From contig DATJAY010000035.1 in the NCBI GenBank assembly GCA_035515795.1, positions 156,048 to 220,047 on the forward strand: a stretch of 64,000 bases of DNA, written 5' to 3'. The notes under the pieces were generated by a model. That model worked only from the letters and a program-made list of their open reading frames with translations, did no database searches and was not told where the DNA came from. A program made the translations under genes and the position numbers. This document shows positions 35,115-44,230 of this stretch, piece by piece. Position 1 is the first letter of the stretch, and each line of letters starts with the position of its first letter. Origin of the DNA: Candidatus Acidiferrales bacterium. GTDB lineage: Bacteria > Bacteroidota > Ignavibacteria > Kryptoniales > JAKASW01.

Positions 35115-37322
35115 ATGCAACGAAAATCTCTACTGCACATCCCTATAATGGGATTGATTCTATTACTTATTAGCGGACGTGTTTTCGCACAAGCGCCGGG
35201 TTATCCTGTCGTTCCGCTGGACAGTGTGAACTTCATTCCCGCAGATTCGCTAAAGATCGCCGACTCTCTCGGGACAACCGGCAGATCGAGCCTGACCAAC
35301 TCAAAATACCTTGGCGACACAATAACGGTCAGCGGTATCGTCATCGCCGATCCTACCTTGATGGGGATGAGCCCCGCCAATACTTCGTTTTACGTTCAGA
35401 GTACAGACAGCGCAGAATGGGGAGGGATGAACATTTTCGGAGCATGGACCATTGCAAATCCCATTGGCATTGGTTCAGTCGATACGGGATACGTAATCCA
35501 ACTGACGGGAGTTTTATCGAAATATACAGCATCTAGCATCTGCGGCAACTTTGAATTGGCGCCTATTGCCAACCAGACCATCGGAATTCAAAGCATAACT
35601 AACAGGCCATCACCTGTCGAGCTAAGTCTCAGCAATCTCGTTACGGGAGATCACTCCTCGGGAGGAAAAGTCAGCTTCGACATCGGCACGAAATATAAAG
35701 GTGCCTACGTGATAATCAGAAATGTCACGGTGAAAACACGGACCACATCGACATCATCAACTGGCAAACAGTGGACCGTTACTGTAGCCGATTCGCTAGG
35801 AAACACCATAAGTATCTATGACGCTTCAAAGTATTTCACCGCGCGGAATTTTGCAGCAAATCCCAATTACGGCCCACCTGCGATCGGTTCGAAGATTGCG
35901 TATATAAGGGGCATACTGGGTGCCTATTCAACGTACGGGTATGAGATCATTCCTCTTTATCCCGGCGACGAGGAGGTGGTCGGATTTGCTCCACTTATTA
36001 CGGCCACCGGTTTCTCATCAAGGCGTTCGCCTGCATTGCCGTCACCGGATGACACGGTTGCTATCAGAGTTTCTGTGGTATCCACCGACACGGCACACCC
36101 CGCCGTCGACTCCGTCAGAGCATTTTTCTCGGTCAACGACAGCTCCTACATGCGCATGGTCATGACAGCAGATACCGGCAGCACTTACATCGCCAAGTTT
36201 CCACCAGAACCCAGCGGATCGCTGGTGAAATATTATTTTAAAGCCTGGTGCAACACGCTGGAATCGATTTCCCCCGACACGTCAAGAGCTCCGTTATTCT
36301 ACTATGTGAAATCAGGTAGCCACAGTATCAAGGACATCCAGTACACTCCATTCAAAGACGCCTCCAGTAGTGTAATGGACTTGCCTATCACCGTGACGGG
36401 AATAATTCAAGCCGATACAAGCGATATTCCAGCGAAGATCGACCATAGGACTAATAATCCCAAGACTCCGTACGTTTTCATGCAAGATGCGGCGAGTGCG
36501 TGGAGCGGAATCGTGCTCTATGATAGCGTTGCCTACCAACTCCATAGAGGCGACAGTGTCTCAGTGTCGGGAACGGAGAATTATTATAATGCAGTGAATG
36601 AAATTGTAGTTGACTCCGTGAAAGTCCTCAAAAGCGGTGCACAGCCTTTTGCGCCGGTGAAATTGCAAACCAAGACATTTGGTGCCACCGTCCTGAGCGG
36701 TGACTCGACAGCTTCGAGATGGAAAGGCGTGCTCGTGGAGTTCGACAGTGTTCACATAACCAACAACGACCCCGATGCTCCCACCTACAGCATAACAACT
36801 CCGGCCGGAAGCTTCAGAGAATACATGATCAACGACGGATCCGGGGACTGCCGGGCCGCATCGGATGGCAGCAATACGTTCAGCCCTGACCCGCATGACA
36901 CAACATGGGGTTACCACATCATGCCGAACGGTGCATATATAAGGAATATCATCGGAATCATGCGATATGCCAACAGCGAATACAAGATCGACCCGCGAGC
37001 GAACGCCGATTTTGTCGGAGAGGTTGACGCCGTGAAGCAGGAGGAATCACCTACTCCGTCTTCTTTCTCGCTTTCACAAAACTATCCGAATCCGTTCAAT
37101 CCGACAACAACCATAAAATATTCGATCGCGAAGCCGGGCGACGCTTCCTTGAAGATATATAACATCCTCGGTCAAGAAGTTGCAACGCTCGTGAATTTGC
37201 ATCAGGCTCCAGGCAACTACGTTGCGACCTTTGATGCATCTCGATTTGCAAGCGGAGTCTATTTCTACCGGTTGAATGCAGGAAGCTTCAGTCAGGTAAA
37301 GAAAATGTTGCTGTTGAAGTGA
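35115..37322 (+). CDS. Secreted OB-fold-like protein with T9SS type A sorting domain
   Basis: 735 residues. A signal peptide is cleaved near RVFAQAPG. Two regions (about 55-285 and 415-640) have the strand pattern of OB-fold, YhcR-type nucleic-acid-binding modules (GDTITVSGIVIADP; LPITVTGIIQAD). An Ig-like segment separates them. The last 80 residues are a textbook T9SS type A sorting domain: SLSQNYPNPFNPTTTIKYSI, then YNILGQEVATL and FASGVYFYRL. A good GGAGG precedes the start. It is probably secreted to the cell surface by the type IX system. No nuclease catalytic domain is visible. Confidence 0.87.
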   Translation: MQRKSLLHIPIMGLILLLISGRVFAQAPGYPVVPLDSVNFIPADSLKIADSLGTTGRSSLTNSKYLGDTITVSGIVIADPTLMGMSPANTSFYVQSTDSAEWGGMNIFGAWTIANPIGIGSVDTGYVIQLTGVLSKYTASSICGNFELAPIANQTIGIQSITNRPSPVELSLSNLVTGDHSSGGKVSFDIGTKYKGAYVIIRNVTVKTRTTSTSSTGKQWTVTVADSLGNTISIYDASKYFTARNFAANPNYGPPAIGSKIAYIRGILGAYSTYGYEIIPLYPGDEEVVGFAPLITATGFSSRRSPALPSPDDTVAIRVSVVSTDTAHPAVDSVRAFFSVNDSSYMRMVMTADTGSTYIAKFPPEPSGSLVKYYFKAWCNTLESISPDTSRAPLFYYVKSGSHSIKDIQYTPFKDASSSVMDLPITVTGIIQADTSDIPAKIDHRTNNPKTPYVFMQDAASAWSGIVLYDSVAYQLHRGDSVSVSGTENYYNAVNEIVVDSVKVLKSGAQPFAPVKLQTKTFGATVLSGDSTASRWKGVLVEFDSVHITNNDPDAPTYSITTPAGSFREYMINDGSGDCRAASDGSNTFSPDPHDTTWGYHIMPNGAYIRNIIGIMRYANSEYKIDPRANADFVGEVDAVKQEESPTPSSFSLSQNYPNPFNPTTTIKYSIAKPGDASLKIYNILGQEVATLVNLHQAPGNYVATFDASRFASGVYFYRLNAGSFSQVKKMLLLK

Positions 37323-37335
37323 AAATATGCCCCTG

Positions 37336-37365
37336 GCCCCCTCTCTAAGAAAACAGAGAGGGGGC
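37336..37365. repeat. GC-rich hairpin (11-bp stem) between secreted-protein genes
   Basis: gccccctctct (37336-37346) and agagagggggc (37355-37365) pair exactly around an 8-nt loop, aagaaaac. Outer ccc/ggg runs can extend the stem with bulges. There is no T-run. It resembles the ccctctct...agagaggg hairpins that are repeated in many genomes; only this copy is in the window. Confidence 0.7.
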
Positions 37366-37442
37366 ACCCGGGGAACAAATCGATCGAGATGGGCGTGCAA
37401 TATTTTTGCGAGTGTGGAAAATCTGAGAGAGTCTCAGTTACT

Positions 37443-39074
37443 ATGAGAAGTTTATACGTTTTGCTTTTTGTTCCAGTCTTTATGTTTTTGTTTTCCAGCT
37501 GTGTGAAACACTTCTCTTCGACAAGCATCGGCAATATCCCGCCGAAAACCTATGTCTCCGCATTTCCATACCGCGACTCGACGCAGTCCGTAAATTTCAA
37601 TCCTCAACCGAGCAGTCTTGAAATACACTGGTGGGCAAATGATCCGGACGGTCTGGTCATCGGCTACGTAATAACTTTCAACAAGAAAATTTGGACATTC
37701 ACTACTAAGACTGACAGCGTCTTCCACCTTCCGTTGTATCAAAAAGATACGGTCTACACCTTCACCGCGGCCGCGATCGACAACTCACTCAAGGAAAAAT
37801 TAAGTGACGGCGATACTGTCGTATTCGCGAGTCTGGGAAATTCAGTCGATCCTGATCCACCGTCAATAAAATTTCCGATTGCAAATACGCCGCCGACAGT
37901 CATGTTTGTGATGAACGGCGGCCAATTCTCAACGAGAAGCGACATCCCCGACACCACTTTTACTGTCGCGTCATTCGGATGGCAAGGCAATGACATTGAC
38001 GGCAATAATACAATAACAAATTATTATATCGCACTTAATGACACAGTGTCTCCATCGAGCTGGGTAGAACTTCCGCCGCAGGCCAGTTTTGTGACTCTCG
38101 AAGCTCGAGTATCCCAGAATTCGACAGACACTTCCACGGTTTCATGCGACGTTTATGCAAACACTTATGCTAACATGTCATATCAACCTTTGAGCACGCC
38201 GTTGCCAAATATGAAGCTGGGCGGGAACAACGTGTTCTATATCAAGGCAAAGGACGTCGCCGGTGCATACAGTCAAGTGGCGAGAATGCCGGATACCACC
38301 CACACCTGGTTTGTCAAGAAGCCGATCGGGAATCTCTTGATCGTGAATGACAACAGCTCTCAAGATCAATCATTGCCGTTCTACAAAAACATATTCGATA
38401 GTCTTGGCCTTAAAGGGAAATACGATGTGTGGGACATACGAGCAGGAATGACGCCCACAAGCCCGAGCAAGGGTAACCTGGTGCAGCCATACGTCGTTCC
38501 ATCATTCCAGGAAACATTGAAGCTGTACAAGTATGTTTTCTGGTTTACATCCGATGAAAGAAATTTCGACATCGCTCAGATAGCTGTTAGAGGATTCAGG
38601 AGCAATGGCGGTAAAATATTTTTCAACTACTTTGCCGTCAATGATACGAATGCAGTGGATGCCGCGGGTTTGGAGTTGCATGATTTCACAGACGCTATCG
38701 ATAGTATTTCATCGGATATTCTTCGGGGAGCAGGGTCTAACAGTCGTCCGATAACATCTAAGGGGACCGTCTGGCCCGGAACCTACGTTGTCGCAATTGA
38801 TTCGACACAATACCCGAACTTGGTCAGCGACAACAATTTCTTCGTCGGAGAACTGCATGAAATCTATCCCGTGGTCGGCGCTAATGTTATATACCAAATG
38901 CAGCCTTTCGGCGCGGATAGCGCGCAACCTGTCGTGGGAGTGATGAGTGGAGACAAATCAGCCTTCGTCGTTGGTGTACCACTTTACCGTTTCAACGGGA
39001 ATTCAACTACATCACCCAATACGAGAGCTTATCAGCTGATCTACAAAGTTTTTCACGACTTTGGAGCGTTCTAA
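37443..39074 (+). CDS. Lipoprotein with fibronectin-like and GATase-like regions
   Basis: 543 residues from the ATG at 37443; an in-frame ATG 54 nt upstream would spoil the signal peptide. The lipobox FLFSSC ends at Cys20. Residues about 50-130 look like an Ig/Fn3 domain (DPDGLVIGYVITFNKK); a second one at about 165-275 includes WQGNDIDGNNTITNYYIAL. From about 295, LLIVNDNSSQDQSLPFYKNI and KYVFWFTSDERN suggest a Rossmann-like, glutamine-amidotransferase-type fold. The stop is immediately followed by the ATG of the TonB receptor (39075), so they are surely cotranscribed. I know this only as a cluster-associated surface lipoprotein. Confidence 0.75.
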   Translation: MRSLYVLLFVPVFMFLFSSCVKHFSSTSIGNIPPKTYVSAFPYRDSTQSVNFNPQPSSLEIHWWANDPDGLVIGYVITFNKKIWTFTTKTDSVFHLPLYQKDTVYTFTAAAIDNSLKEKLSDGDTVVFASLGNSVDPDPPSIKFPIANTPPTVMFVMNGGQFSTRSDIPDTTFTVASFGWQGNDIDGNNTITNYYIALNDTVSPSSWVELPPQASFVTLEARVSQNSTDTSTVSCDVYANTYANMSYQPLSTPLPNMKLGGNNVFYIKAKDVAGAYSQVARMPDTTHTWFVKKPIGNLLIVNDNSSQDQSLPFYKNIFDSLGLKGKYDVWDIRAGMTPTSPSKGNLVQPYVVPSFQETLKLYKYVFWFTSDERNFDIAQIAVRGFRSNGGKIFFNYFAVNDTNAVDAAGLELHDFTDAIDSISSDILRGAGSNSRPITSKGTVWPGTYVVAIDSTQYPNLVSDNNFFVGELHEIYPVVGANVIYQMQPFGADSAQPVVGVMSGDKSAFVVGVPLYRFNGNSTTSPNTRAYQLIYKVFHDFGAF

Positions 39075-41972
39075 ATGAGAAATCAGAAGCAAGAATTGAG
39101 AAGCAAAAAGGAAACGACAAGCGAGAAAACAGGACTCTGGCTTCTGGCTTCTTGTCTCTTGCTTCTTTTTTCAGACTCATTCGCCCAGCAGCGCGGAAGC
39201 ATAGAGGGCAAAGTCACCGATTCCGCCACCGATGAAGGACTCGTAGGGGTTAACGTCCTCATTGAAGGAACTTATTATGGTGCATCGACGGATATCGACG
39301 GGAAATTTGAAATCAAGAACGTCACCGCAGGACAATATACTTTAGTCTTCCGGCTTTTAGGTTACAAGGAGGTCCAACATACAGGAGTGGTTGTCAAAGA
39401 CGGTGAGCCCACGGTGGTCAATACAAAATTGGAGGAGACTGCTCTATCTCTCGGACAGGAGGTCGTGGTTGTGGGCCAGAAACCCCTGATGGATCCGGCC
39501 GAGACTCAGAGCACAAGGACAATTTCCAGCCAGGATATAAAAGTTTCTGCCGTACAGGACGTAAAGGATGTTGTTTCGCAGCAAGTCGGAGTCGTCGCGG
39601 CGGACAATGAGATTCATATTCGAGGCGGGAGATCGTACGAAAATGCTTACCTGCTTAACGGTATCAACATCCAGGATCCGCTTGCGGGCACAGGCTTCGG
39701 TCTGCAATTAAGCTCGAACTCGATCGAGCAGATGGAGATCATCACCGGCGGCTATAACGCAGAATACGGCCAGGCGACGAGCGGAATCGTAAACGTGAAG
39801 ACAAAAGAAGGCGGCGACAAGTACAATCTTTTCTTCCAATATAAGACCGATAACTGGGGAGCCGACAAAAATTCTCCATCCGATTTCAATTCGGATGATT
39901 ACCAGGCCAATATCGGCGGCCCTGAACCGATAACGAAATATCTGCTTCCGGCGCTGGGCATCAATATTCCGGGGGAAATTACTCTGTTCGGGAGCTTTGC
40001 AGCTGCATTCTCCGACGGTCAGATTCTTTGGGGACAACGATACCAGAACGGGCAAGTAGTCACCTTCAAAATCGACCCGCCCTCCCGTCTCAACTCCTCG
40101 ATTTTCTATGGGACAAGGTTTGCCCCTAAACTCTCGAACGAGTGGTACGGGCTCGGGACAATTACATACAAGCCGAGCCAGACATTTAAGATCACATACT
40201 CATACAATGGCAACGTAAGCATAAATGAGAATACCCAGGAACTTCAAACTACACTGGAATATACGGAGCCGACACCTGGTTACCAGTATCAATTCCAGAA
40301 CATACTCGGCAATGCGGATGTCTACACCCACGTCAGCACCGTACAATCTATCGACATAACCCAAACGCTCAGTTCAAACGCCTTCTACGATTTGAAGTTC
40401 GCTCATTTCTTTACTCACCTCCGTGCCGACGCGAACGGATTGCCGGACTCACTATACCAGCAGCCGGTCGATGTTGTCACGCTGCCGCCGCAATATTATA
40501 ACACAAATCGCGATACGATCGGAATTATTCCGGGCGACGGGTTCTACGATTATGGCAATGCAGATACGTGGCACGACCACTTCTTTGCAAACAACGAAGT
40601 GAAGTTCGATCTCACGGATTTTTTCAGCGAGCAAAATAAGTTCAAAGCCGGCTTCGATATGAATTTCGAAGAAATGCAACTCGTCGACATTTACGAACCG
40701 TGGGTCGGCGTCATGGGATTGAACAACGATGTTTATCAGGTCTACCCGGCCGCAGGTTCGGCCTACGGCCAGGAAACCATCACCACGAATGGAATGATTT
40801 TGAATCTCGGTTTGCGTTTCGATTACTGGTTCCCGGGAAAATATGTTGACGACGCCGTGAAGAATCCGCAGGTAATCACCATACCGCAGGCGATCCGCGA
40901 CCAGTATTACCAGGACACATACAACTTTCTCGGCAGACGATGGAAAGGACGGATCAGCCCCCGTCTCGGAATCTCACATCCGGTCTCCGACAACCAAACT
41001 CTTTTCCTCAACTATGGACATTTTTCGAAATGGCCTCGACCACAGTTCGTATACGCAAAGTTGGAGCCAAGCACCGCGATGTCAACATATCAGGCATTTG
41101 GAAATCCGAATCTGAATCCCGAAACGACCGTCAGCTATGAGCTCGGGCTTCGCAACCAGTTCACTAGCGATGACGTCCTGACGCTTACTGCCTACTACAA
41201 AGATATTTTCGATTATGTTCAGACCAAGCAAGCGCAGGTTAGTTCCGCATCGCTTATCGGACAGAATTTTATAACATATGTCAACTCCGATTTCACACGT
41301 TCACGAGGAATCGAGGTTGAATACAGGAAGCGAATCGGGAATTGGTTTAACGGTACACTGAGTGGCTCATATTCAGTCGCAACAGGGAAATCAAGCTCTG
41401 AACAGGAAGGTATCCTTGCGGTCCAAGGCCTGATTAGCGAGGCAATTAACGAAACTTACATGTCGTGGGACCGCCCGCTTCAACTCTCCGCGAATCTTTC
41501 TGTCTACAACGAAAAACAAAACGGGCTTTGGGGATTTGGGAAGGGCATTCTCGATGACTTTGAAACGTACGTTCGAATTTTCTTCGAAAGCGGAAAAAGA
41601 TATACGCCTTACTACTCCACTGGAACATATGCGGCAAATGGGGAACCGCTTTACGCCGTAAATACGCAAAATCCATACAGCAAAGTCGGCGCGAATTGGT
41701 TCTACGTCGATCTCAATTTCGAAAAATATTTTACTCTGGGCGGTGTGGATATGACTTTCATGATCGAAGTGAAAAATCTGTTCAACGATCTTAACTCCGA
41801 TATTATCAATCCTGTCACCGGACGAGCCTACCAGCTCGGTGACCCTGTACCACCATCGTGGAATGATCCACGATACCCCGACCTTACGGCGCCGATCGAT
41901 CCGTACCCGCTCGACCAATCGCGATATTTGCCGCCGAGAAATATCAGGATCGGCATCTCGGTGAAACTGTGA
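39075..41972 (+). CDS. TonB-dependent receptor with carboxypeptidase-regulatory-like N-domain
   Basis: 965 residues. The signal peptide (n-region RNQKQELRSKK, core WLLASCLLLLFS) is encoded by a palindromic repeat; no other Met lies before the mature part. Residues about 38-120 form a carboxypeptidase D regulatory-like domain (GSIEGKVTDSATDEGLVGVN, 20 residues). The plug (about 130-245) has IHIRGGRSYENAYLLNGINI and GGYNAEYGQATSGIVNVKT. A long outer-membrane beta-barrel ends in IRIGISVKL. This SusC/Oar-like type imports or exports large ligands with TonB energy. The PorV-like gene starts on its stop codon. Confidence 0.92.
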   Translation: MRNQKQELRSKKETTSEKTGLWLLASCLLLLFSDSFAQQRGSIEGKVTDSATDEGLVGVNVLIEGTYYGASTDIDGKFEIKNVTAGQYTLVFRLLGYKEVQHTGVVVKDGEPTVVNTKLEETALSLGQEVVVVGQKPLMDPAETQSTRTISSQDIKVSAVQDVKDVVSQQVGVVAADNEIHIRGGRSYENAYLLNGINIQDPLAGTGFGLQLSSNSIEQMEIITGGYNAEYGQATSGIVNVKTKEGGDKYNLFFQYKTDNWGADKNSPSDFNSDDYQANIGGPEPITKYLLPALGINIPGEITLFGSFAAAFSDGQILWGQRYQNGQVVTFKIDPPSRLNSSIFYGTRFAPKLSNEWYGLGTITYKPSQTFKITYSYNGNVSINENTQELQTTLEYTEPTPGYQYQFQNILGNADVYTHVSTVQSIDITQTLSSNAFYDLKFAHFFTHLRADANGLPDSLYQQPVDVVTLPPQYYNTNRDTIGIIPGDGFYDYGNADTWHDHFFANNEVKFDLTDFFSEQNKFKAGFDMNFEEMQLVDIYEPWVGVMGLNNDVYQVYPAAGSAYGQETITTNGMILNLGLRFDYWFPGKYVDDAVKNPQVITIPQAIRDQYYQDTYNFLGRRWKGRISPRLGISHPVSDNQTLFLNYGHFSKWPRPQFVYAKLEPSTAMSTYQAFGNPNLNPETTVSYELGLRNQFTSDDVLTLTAYYKDIFDYVQTKQAQVSSASLIGQNFITYVNSDFTRSRGIEVEYRKRIGNWFNGTLSGSYSVATGKSSSEQEGILAVQGLISEAINETYMSWDRPLQLSANLSVYNEKQNGLWGFGKGILDDFETYVRIFFESGKRYTPYYSTGTYAANGEPLYAVNTQNPYSKVGANWFYVDLNFEKYFTLGGVDMTFMIEVKNLFNDLNSDIINPVTGRAYQLGDPVPPSWNDPRYPDLTAPIDPYPLDQSRYLPPRNIRIGISVKL
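39079..39165. repeat. 7-nt-periodic palindromic element inside the TonB-receptor signal peptide
   Basis: Left steps GAAATCA, GAAGCAA, GAATTGA, GAAGCAA (39079-39106). Right steps TGGCTTC, TGGCTTC, TTGTCTC, TTGCTTC (39138-39165), complement GAAGCAA, GAGACAA, GAAGCCA, GAAGCCA. The first arm encodes the charged n-region, the second the Leu/Ala/Ser/Cys core of the signal peptide. This is the clearest copy in the window. Confidence 0.75.
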
Positions 41973-43030
41973 TGGAGAGACATAACGTGGAGTTTGCGAA
42001 CCCTGGACACGAGGTCAGAAGTCAGAAATTAGAAGCCGGAATCCGGGCCGCTTTGCTTCTTGTCCCTTGCTTCTATCTTCTGCTTTTTAATGCCGCTCCT
42101 TCGAAAGCCCAGCTTATTCCTGTTCTTGGTGCGCAGAGAGTCGGCATAACTGCTCTGGACTTCTTGAAAATCGGAATCGGAGCACGCGCGAATGCAATGG
42201 CCGAGAGCTTCGCCGCAGTTGACGACGATGCGTACGCGCTTTTCTATAACCCGGCAGGAATTACGGAATTCGACAAAACGGAAATTGCATTTTCGCATTC
42301 AACCTGGTTTGTTGGTTTACAGCACGACTTTATCGGCGGCGTGTACCATCTCGATTCACAAAACAGTTTCGGGGTTTCCATAATCTCTCTCCAATCGGAC
42401 GACATGCTGGTCACGACTGAGTTCCAGCCGACCGGCACAGGGGCGTACTTCAGGTATGGCGATCTTGCACTCGCAGCTACCTACGCACGCAAGATGACGG
42501 ACAAATTCAGTTTTGGCGTAAGCGTGAAATTCGTCGACGAGACTCTTGCCGAACTGAGCATGCGCGGCGTGCTCATCGACCTCGGGACCTTTTATTGGAC
42601 GGGACTCGGGACGACAAGATTCGCTGTTTCGGTGAGCAACTTCGGCGGCCAGCTCACTCCTTCAGGATCGGTACAGCTTGTGGATGGAACAACCGTCTCG
42701 AGTTTTCAGAGTTTCTCTCCACCGACATTTTTCAGAATCGGATTCGCATTCGAGCCGTATCAGGATGAAACTAACAAACTGACAACATCGGCGCAGTTGA
42801 ATCATCCCGGGGATAATTCCGAAAACATAGCACTCGGCGCCGAGTATTCTTATGATTCGTCATTTTTCCTCAGAGCCGGCTACAAGATCAACGTTGACGA
42901 GCAAAATTATTCGCTCGGTGCCGGAGTGAAAATAGATGCGAGATTCGCTCTCGTGTATTTCGACTATGCGTTCACTCCCTATCAGCGTCTCGGAGATGTT
43001 CACCGGTTTTCATTAAATTTGAGATTTTGA
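41972..43030 (+). CDS. PorV/PorQ-family outer-membrane barrel protein
   Basis: 352 residues from the ATG at 41972, whose A is the last base of the TonB-receptor stop; a GTG three bases earlier is possible. The signal peptide is again encoded by a palindromic repeat (VRSQKLEAG... then LLLVPCFYLLLF). The mature start has the family pattern AQRVGITALDFLKIGIGARA and DDAYALFYNPAGI. A beta-barrel follows, ending SLNLRF. PorV-type proteins are shuttles or anchors of the T9SS; here it may serve the two secreted proteins encoded upstream. Confidence 0.87.
   Translation: MERHNVEFANPGHEVRSQKLEAGIRAALLLVPCFYLLLFNAAPSKAQLIPVLGAQRVGITALDFLKIGIGARANAMAESFAAVDDDAYALFYNPAGITEFDKTEIAFSHSTWFVGLQHDFIGGVYHLDSQNSFGVSIISLQSDDMLVTTEFQPTGTGAYFRYGDLALAATYARKMTDKFSFGVSVKFVDETLAELSMRGVLIDLGTFYWTGLGTTRFAVSVSNFGGQLTPSGSVQLVDGTTVSSFQSFSPPTFFRIGFAFEPYQDETNKLTTSAQLNHPGDNSENIALGAEYSYDSSFFLRAGYKINVDEQNYSLGAGVKIDARFALVYFDYAFTPYQRLGDVHRFSLNLRF
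42011..42080. repeat. 7-nt-periodic palindromic element inside the PorV-like signal peptide
   Basis: Left steps GAGGTCA, GAAGTCA, GAAATTA, GAAGCCG, GAATCCG (42011-42045). Right steps TTGCTTC, TTGTCCC, TTGCTTC, TATCTTC (42053-42080), complement GAAGATA, GAAGCAA, GGGACAA, GAAGCAA. The arms are translated as the charged and the hydrophobic part of the signal peptide. Confidence 0.72.
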
Positions 43031-43031
43031 A

Positions 43032-44180
43032 ATGAAATCTGCATCATACATGATCGGTTTTTCACTCCTGCTGTTTTGGTTGTCGGGATGCAACGAAAAA
43101 TCCAACGTTGTAAATATCTCGACGCTTCCAAAAGCAACCGGGCAAGTTGTGATGGACACGAATTATATCCAGATACAGCCTGCATGGAAAGGGATAGAGT
43201 TCAGCAACCCGAAAAACATAAAAATCGGTTATGATTACATTTTATATGTGACGGAACCGGACAACGACAGAATCATCATGGTCGATCTCGCAGGAACTGT
43301 CCTGGGCCATTCTCAGTATGTCAAACGGCCAGTTGCTATCACGGAAGACAGAAGATTTAATTTGATAATCGCATGTGAATATGACACGACCGTCGGCGGA
43401 ACGACTGTTACCGTCGCAGCAATCGCGAAAATCAGGCTCTTCAATTATGATCACAACATATCGGCAGCTCCGGTCGAAATCGTGTACCATGAAAGCCCAC
43501 AGGAGCACATAACTCGCGATGGATCAGGCAACCTAATTACTGGAAGAGAATTCACCGGCGTCGCGGTCTTAGCGGACAACGACTATTACATCACGCGATC
43601 CGGCAACAACAACACGAGTCCCGTCGACCCTGATAATATGATCTTGCATCTGGACAAAAACGACAATCCATACCCGGGCGACTACATCCAATTCGTTCCA
43701 AGTCTCGATCCAACCGGCACTGGTTACAAATCGATAGTTATGCTGAGCGGAATTACCACGTTTAATTCCAGGCAGTACGGCACCGATTTCATCACAACTC
43801 AGACGGATCCGAACAAGTCCTACTTCAAGGTCGTTTGGTTCACGTACAGCCAGGGAAGCGAGCTAAGCGCACCGAGCTGGAATTCGAGATTCAGTCTCGA
43901 TCCGACAAATTTGCCGGACATACTTTCAAACATCTTCGTGACGCCTCAAGCCGTCATGGTCGATGACCGGAGCAACATTTATGTGATCGACGGTTCGTTA
44001 GACAGCTTGATGAAGTTCGACCTGAACGGCAAGCTGCTCCATGAATCATTCGGCCCATCGAAATCCGGGAATGCTCTTCTACATCCGTCAGGCATAACGT
44101 ATTTCAACAAGATCGTTTACATCAGCGACACCGGCCACAATAGGATCTTGAGATACGAGCTTTCGACAGATCTGAAATAG
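43032..44180 (+). CDS. Lipoprotein with NHL/beta-propeller-like repeats
   Basis: 382 residues. The lipobox LSGC ends at Cys20 (LLFWLSGC). Recurrent motifs such as YILYVTEPDNDRIIMVDLAG, NIYVIDGSLDSLMKFDLNGK and VYISDTGHNRILRYEL give the period of NHL-type propeller blades. Such surface or periplasmic propellers usually bind proteins or carbohydrates. It is the last gene of the cluster, 1 nt after the PorV-like stop, and converges on the gene at 44231. Confidence 0.8.
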   Translation: MKSASYMIGFSLLLFWLSGCNEKSNVVNISTLPKATGQVVMDTNYIQIQPAWKGIEFSNPKNIKIGYDYILYVTEPDNDRIIMVDLAGTVLGHSQYVKRPVAITEDRRFNLIIACEYDTTVGGTTVTVAAIAKIRLFNYDHNISAAPVEIVYHESPQEHITRDGSGNLITGREFTGVAVLADNDYYITRSGNNNTSPVDPDNMILHLDKNDNPYPGDYIQFVPSLDPTGTGYKSIVMLSGITTFNSRQYGTDFITTQTDPNKSYFKVVWFTYSQGSELSAPSWNSRFSLDPTNLPDILSNIFVTPQAVMVDDRSNIYVIDGSLDSLMKFDLNGKLLHESFGPSKSGNALLHPSGITYFNKIVYISDTGHNRILRYELSTDLK

Positions 44181-44230
44181 CGCTTAATCGCGGCACTTCC
44201 GAGAAGCAGGCAGCAACGTCAAGGAAACAT

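Noticed and set aside
37336..37365. Reading the GC-rich hairpin as an intrinsic terminator
   Set aside because: There is no T-run on either side, so I list it only as a hairpin.
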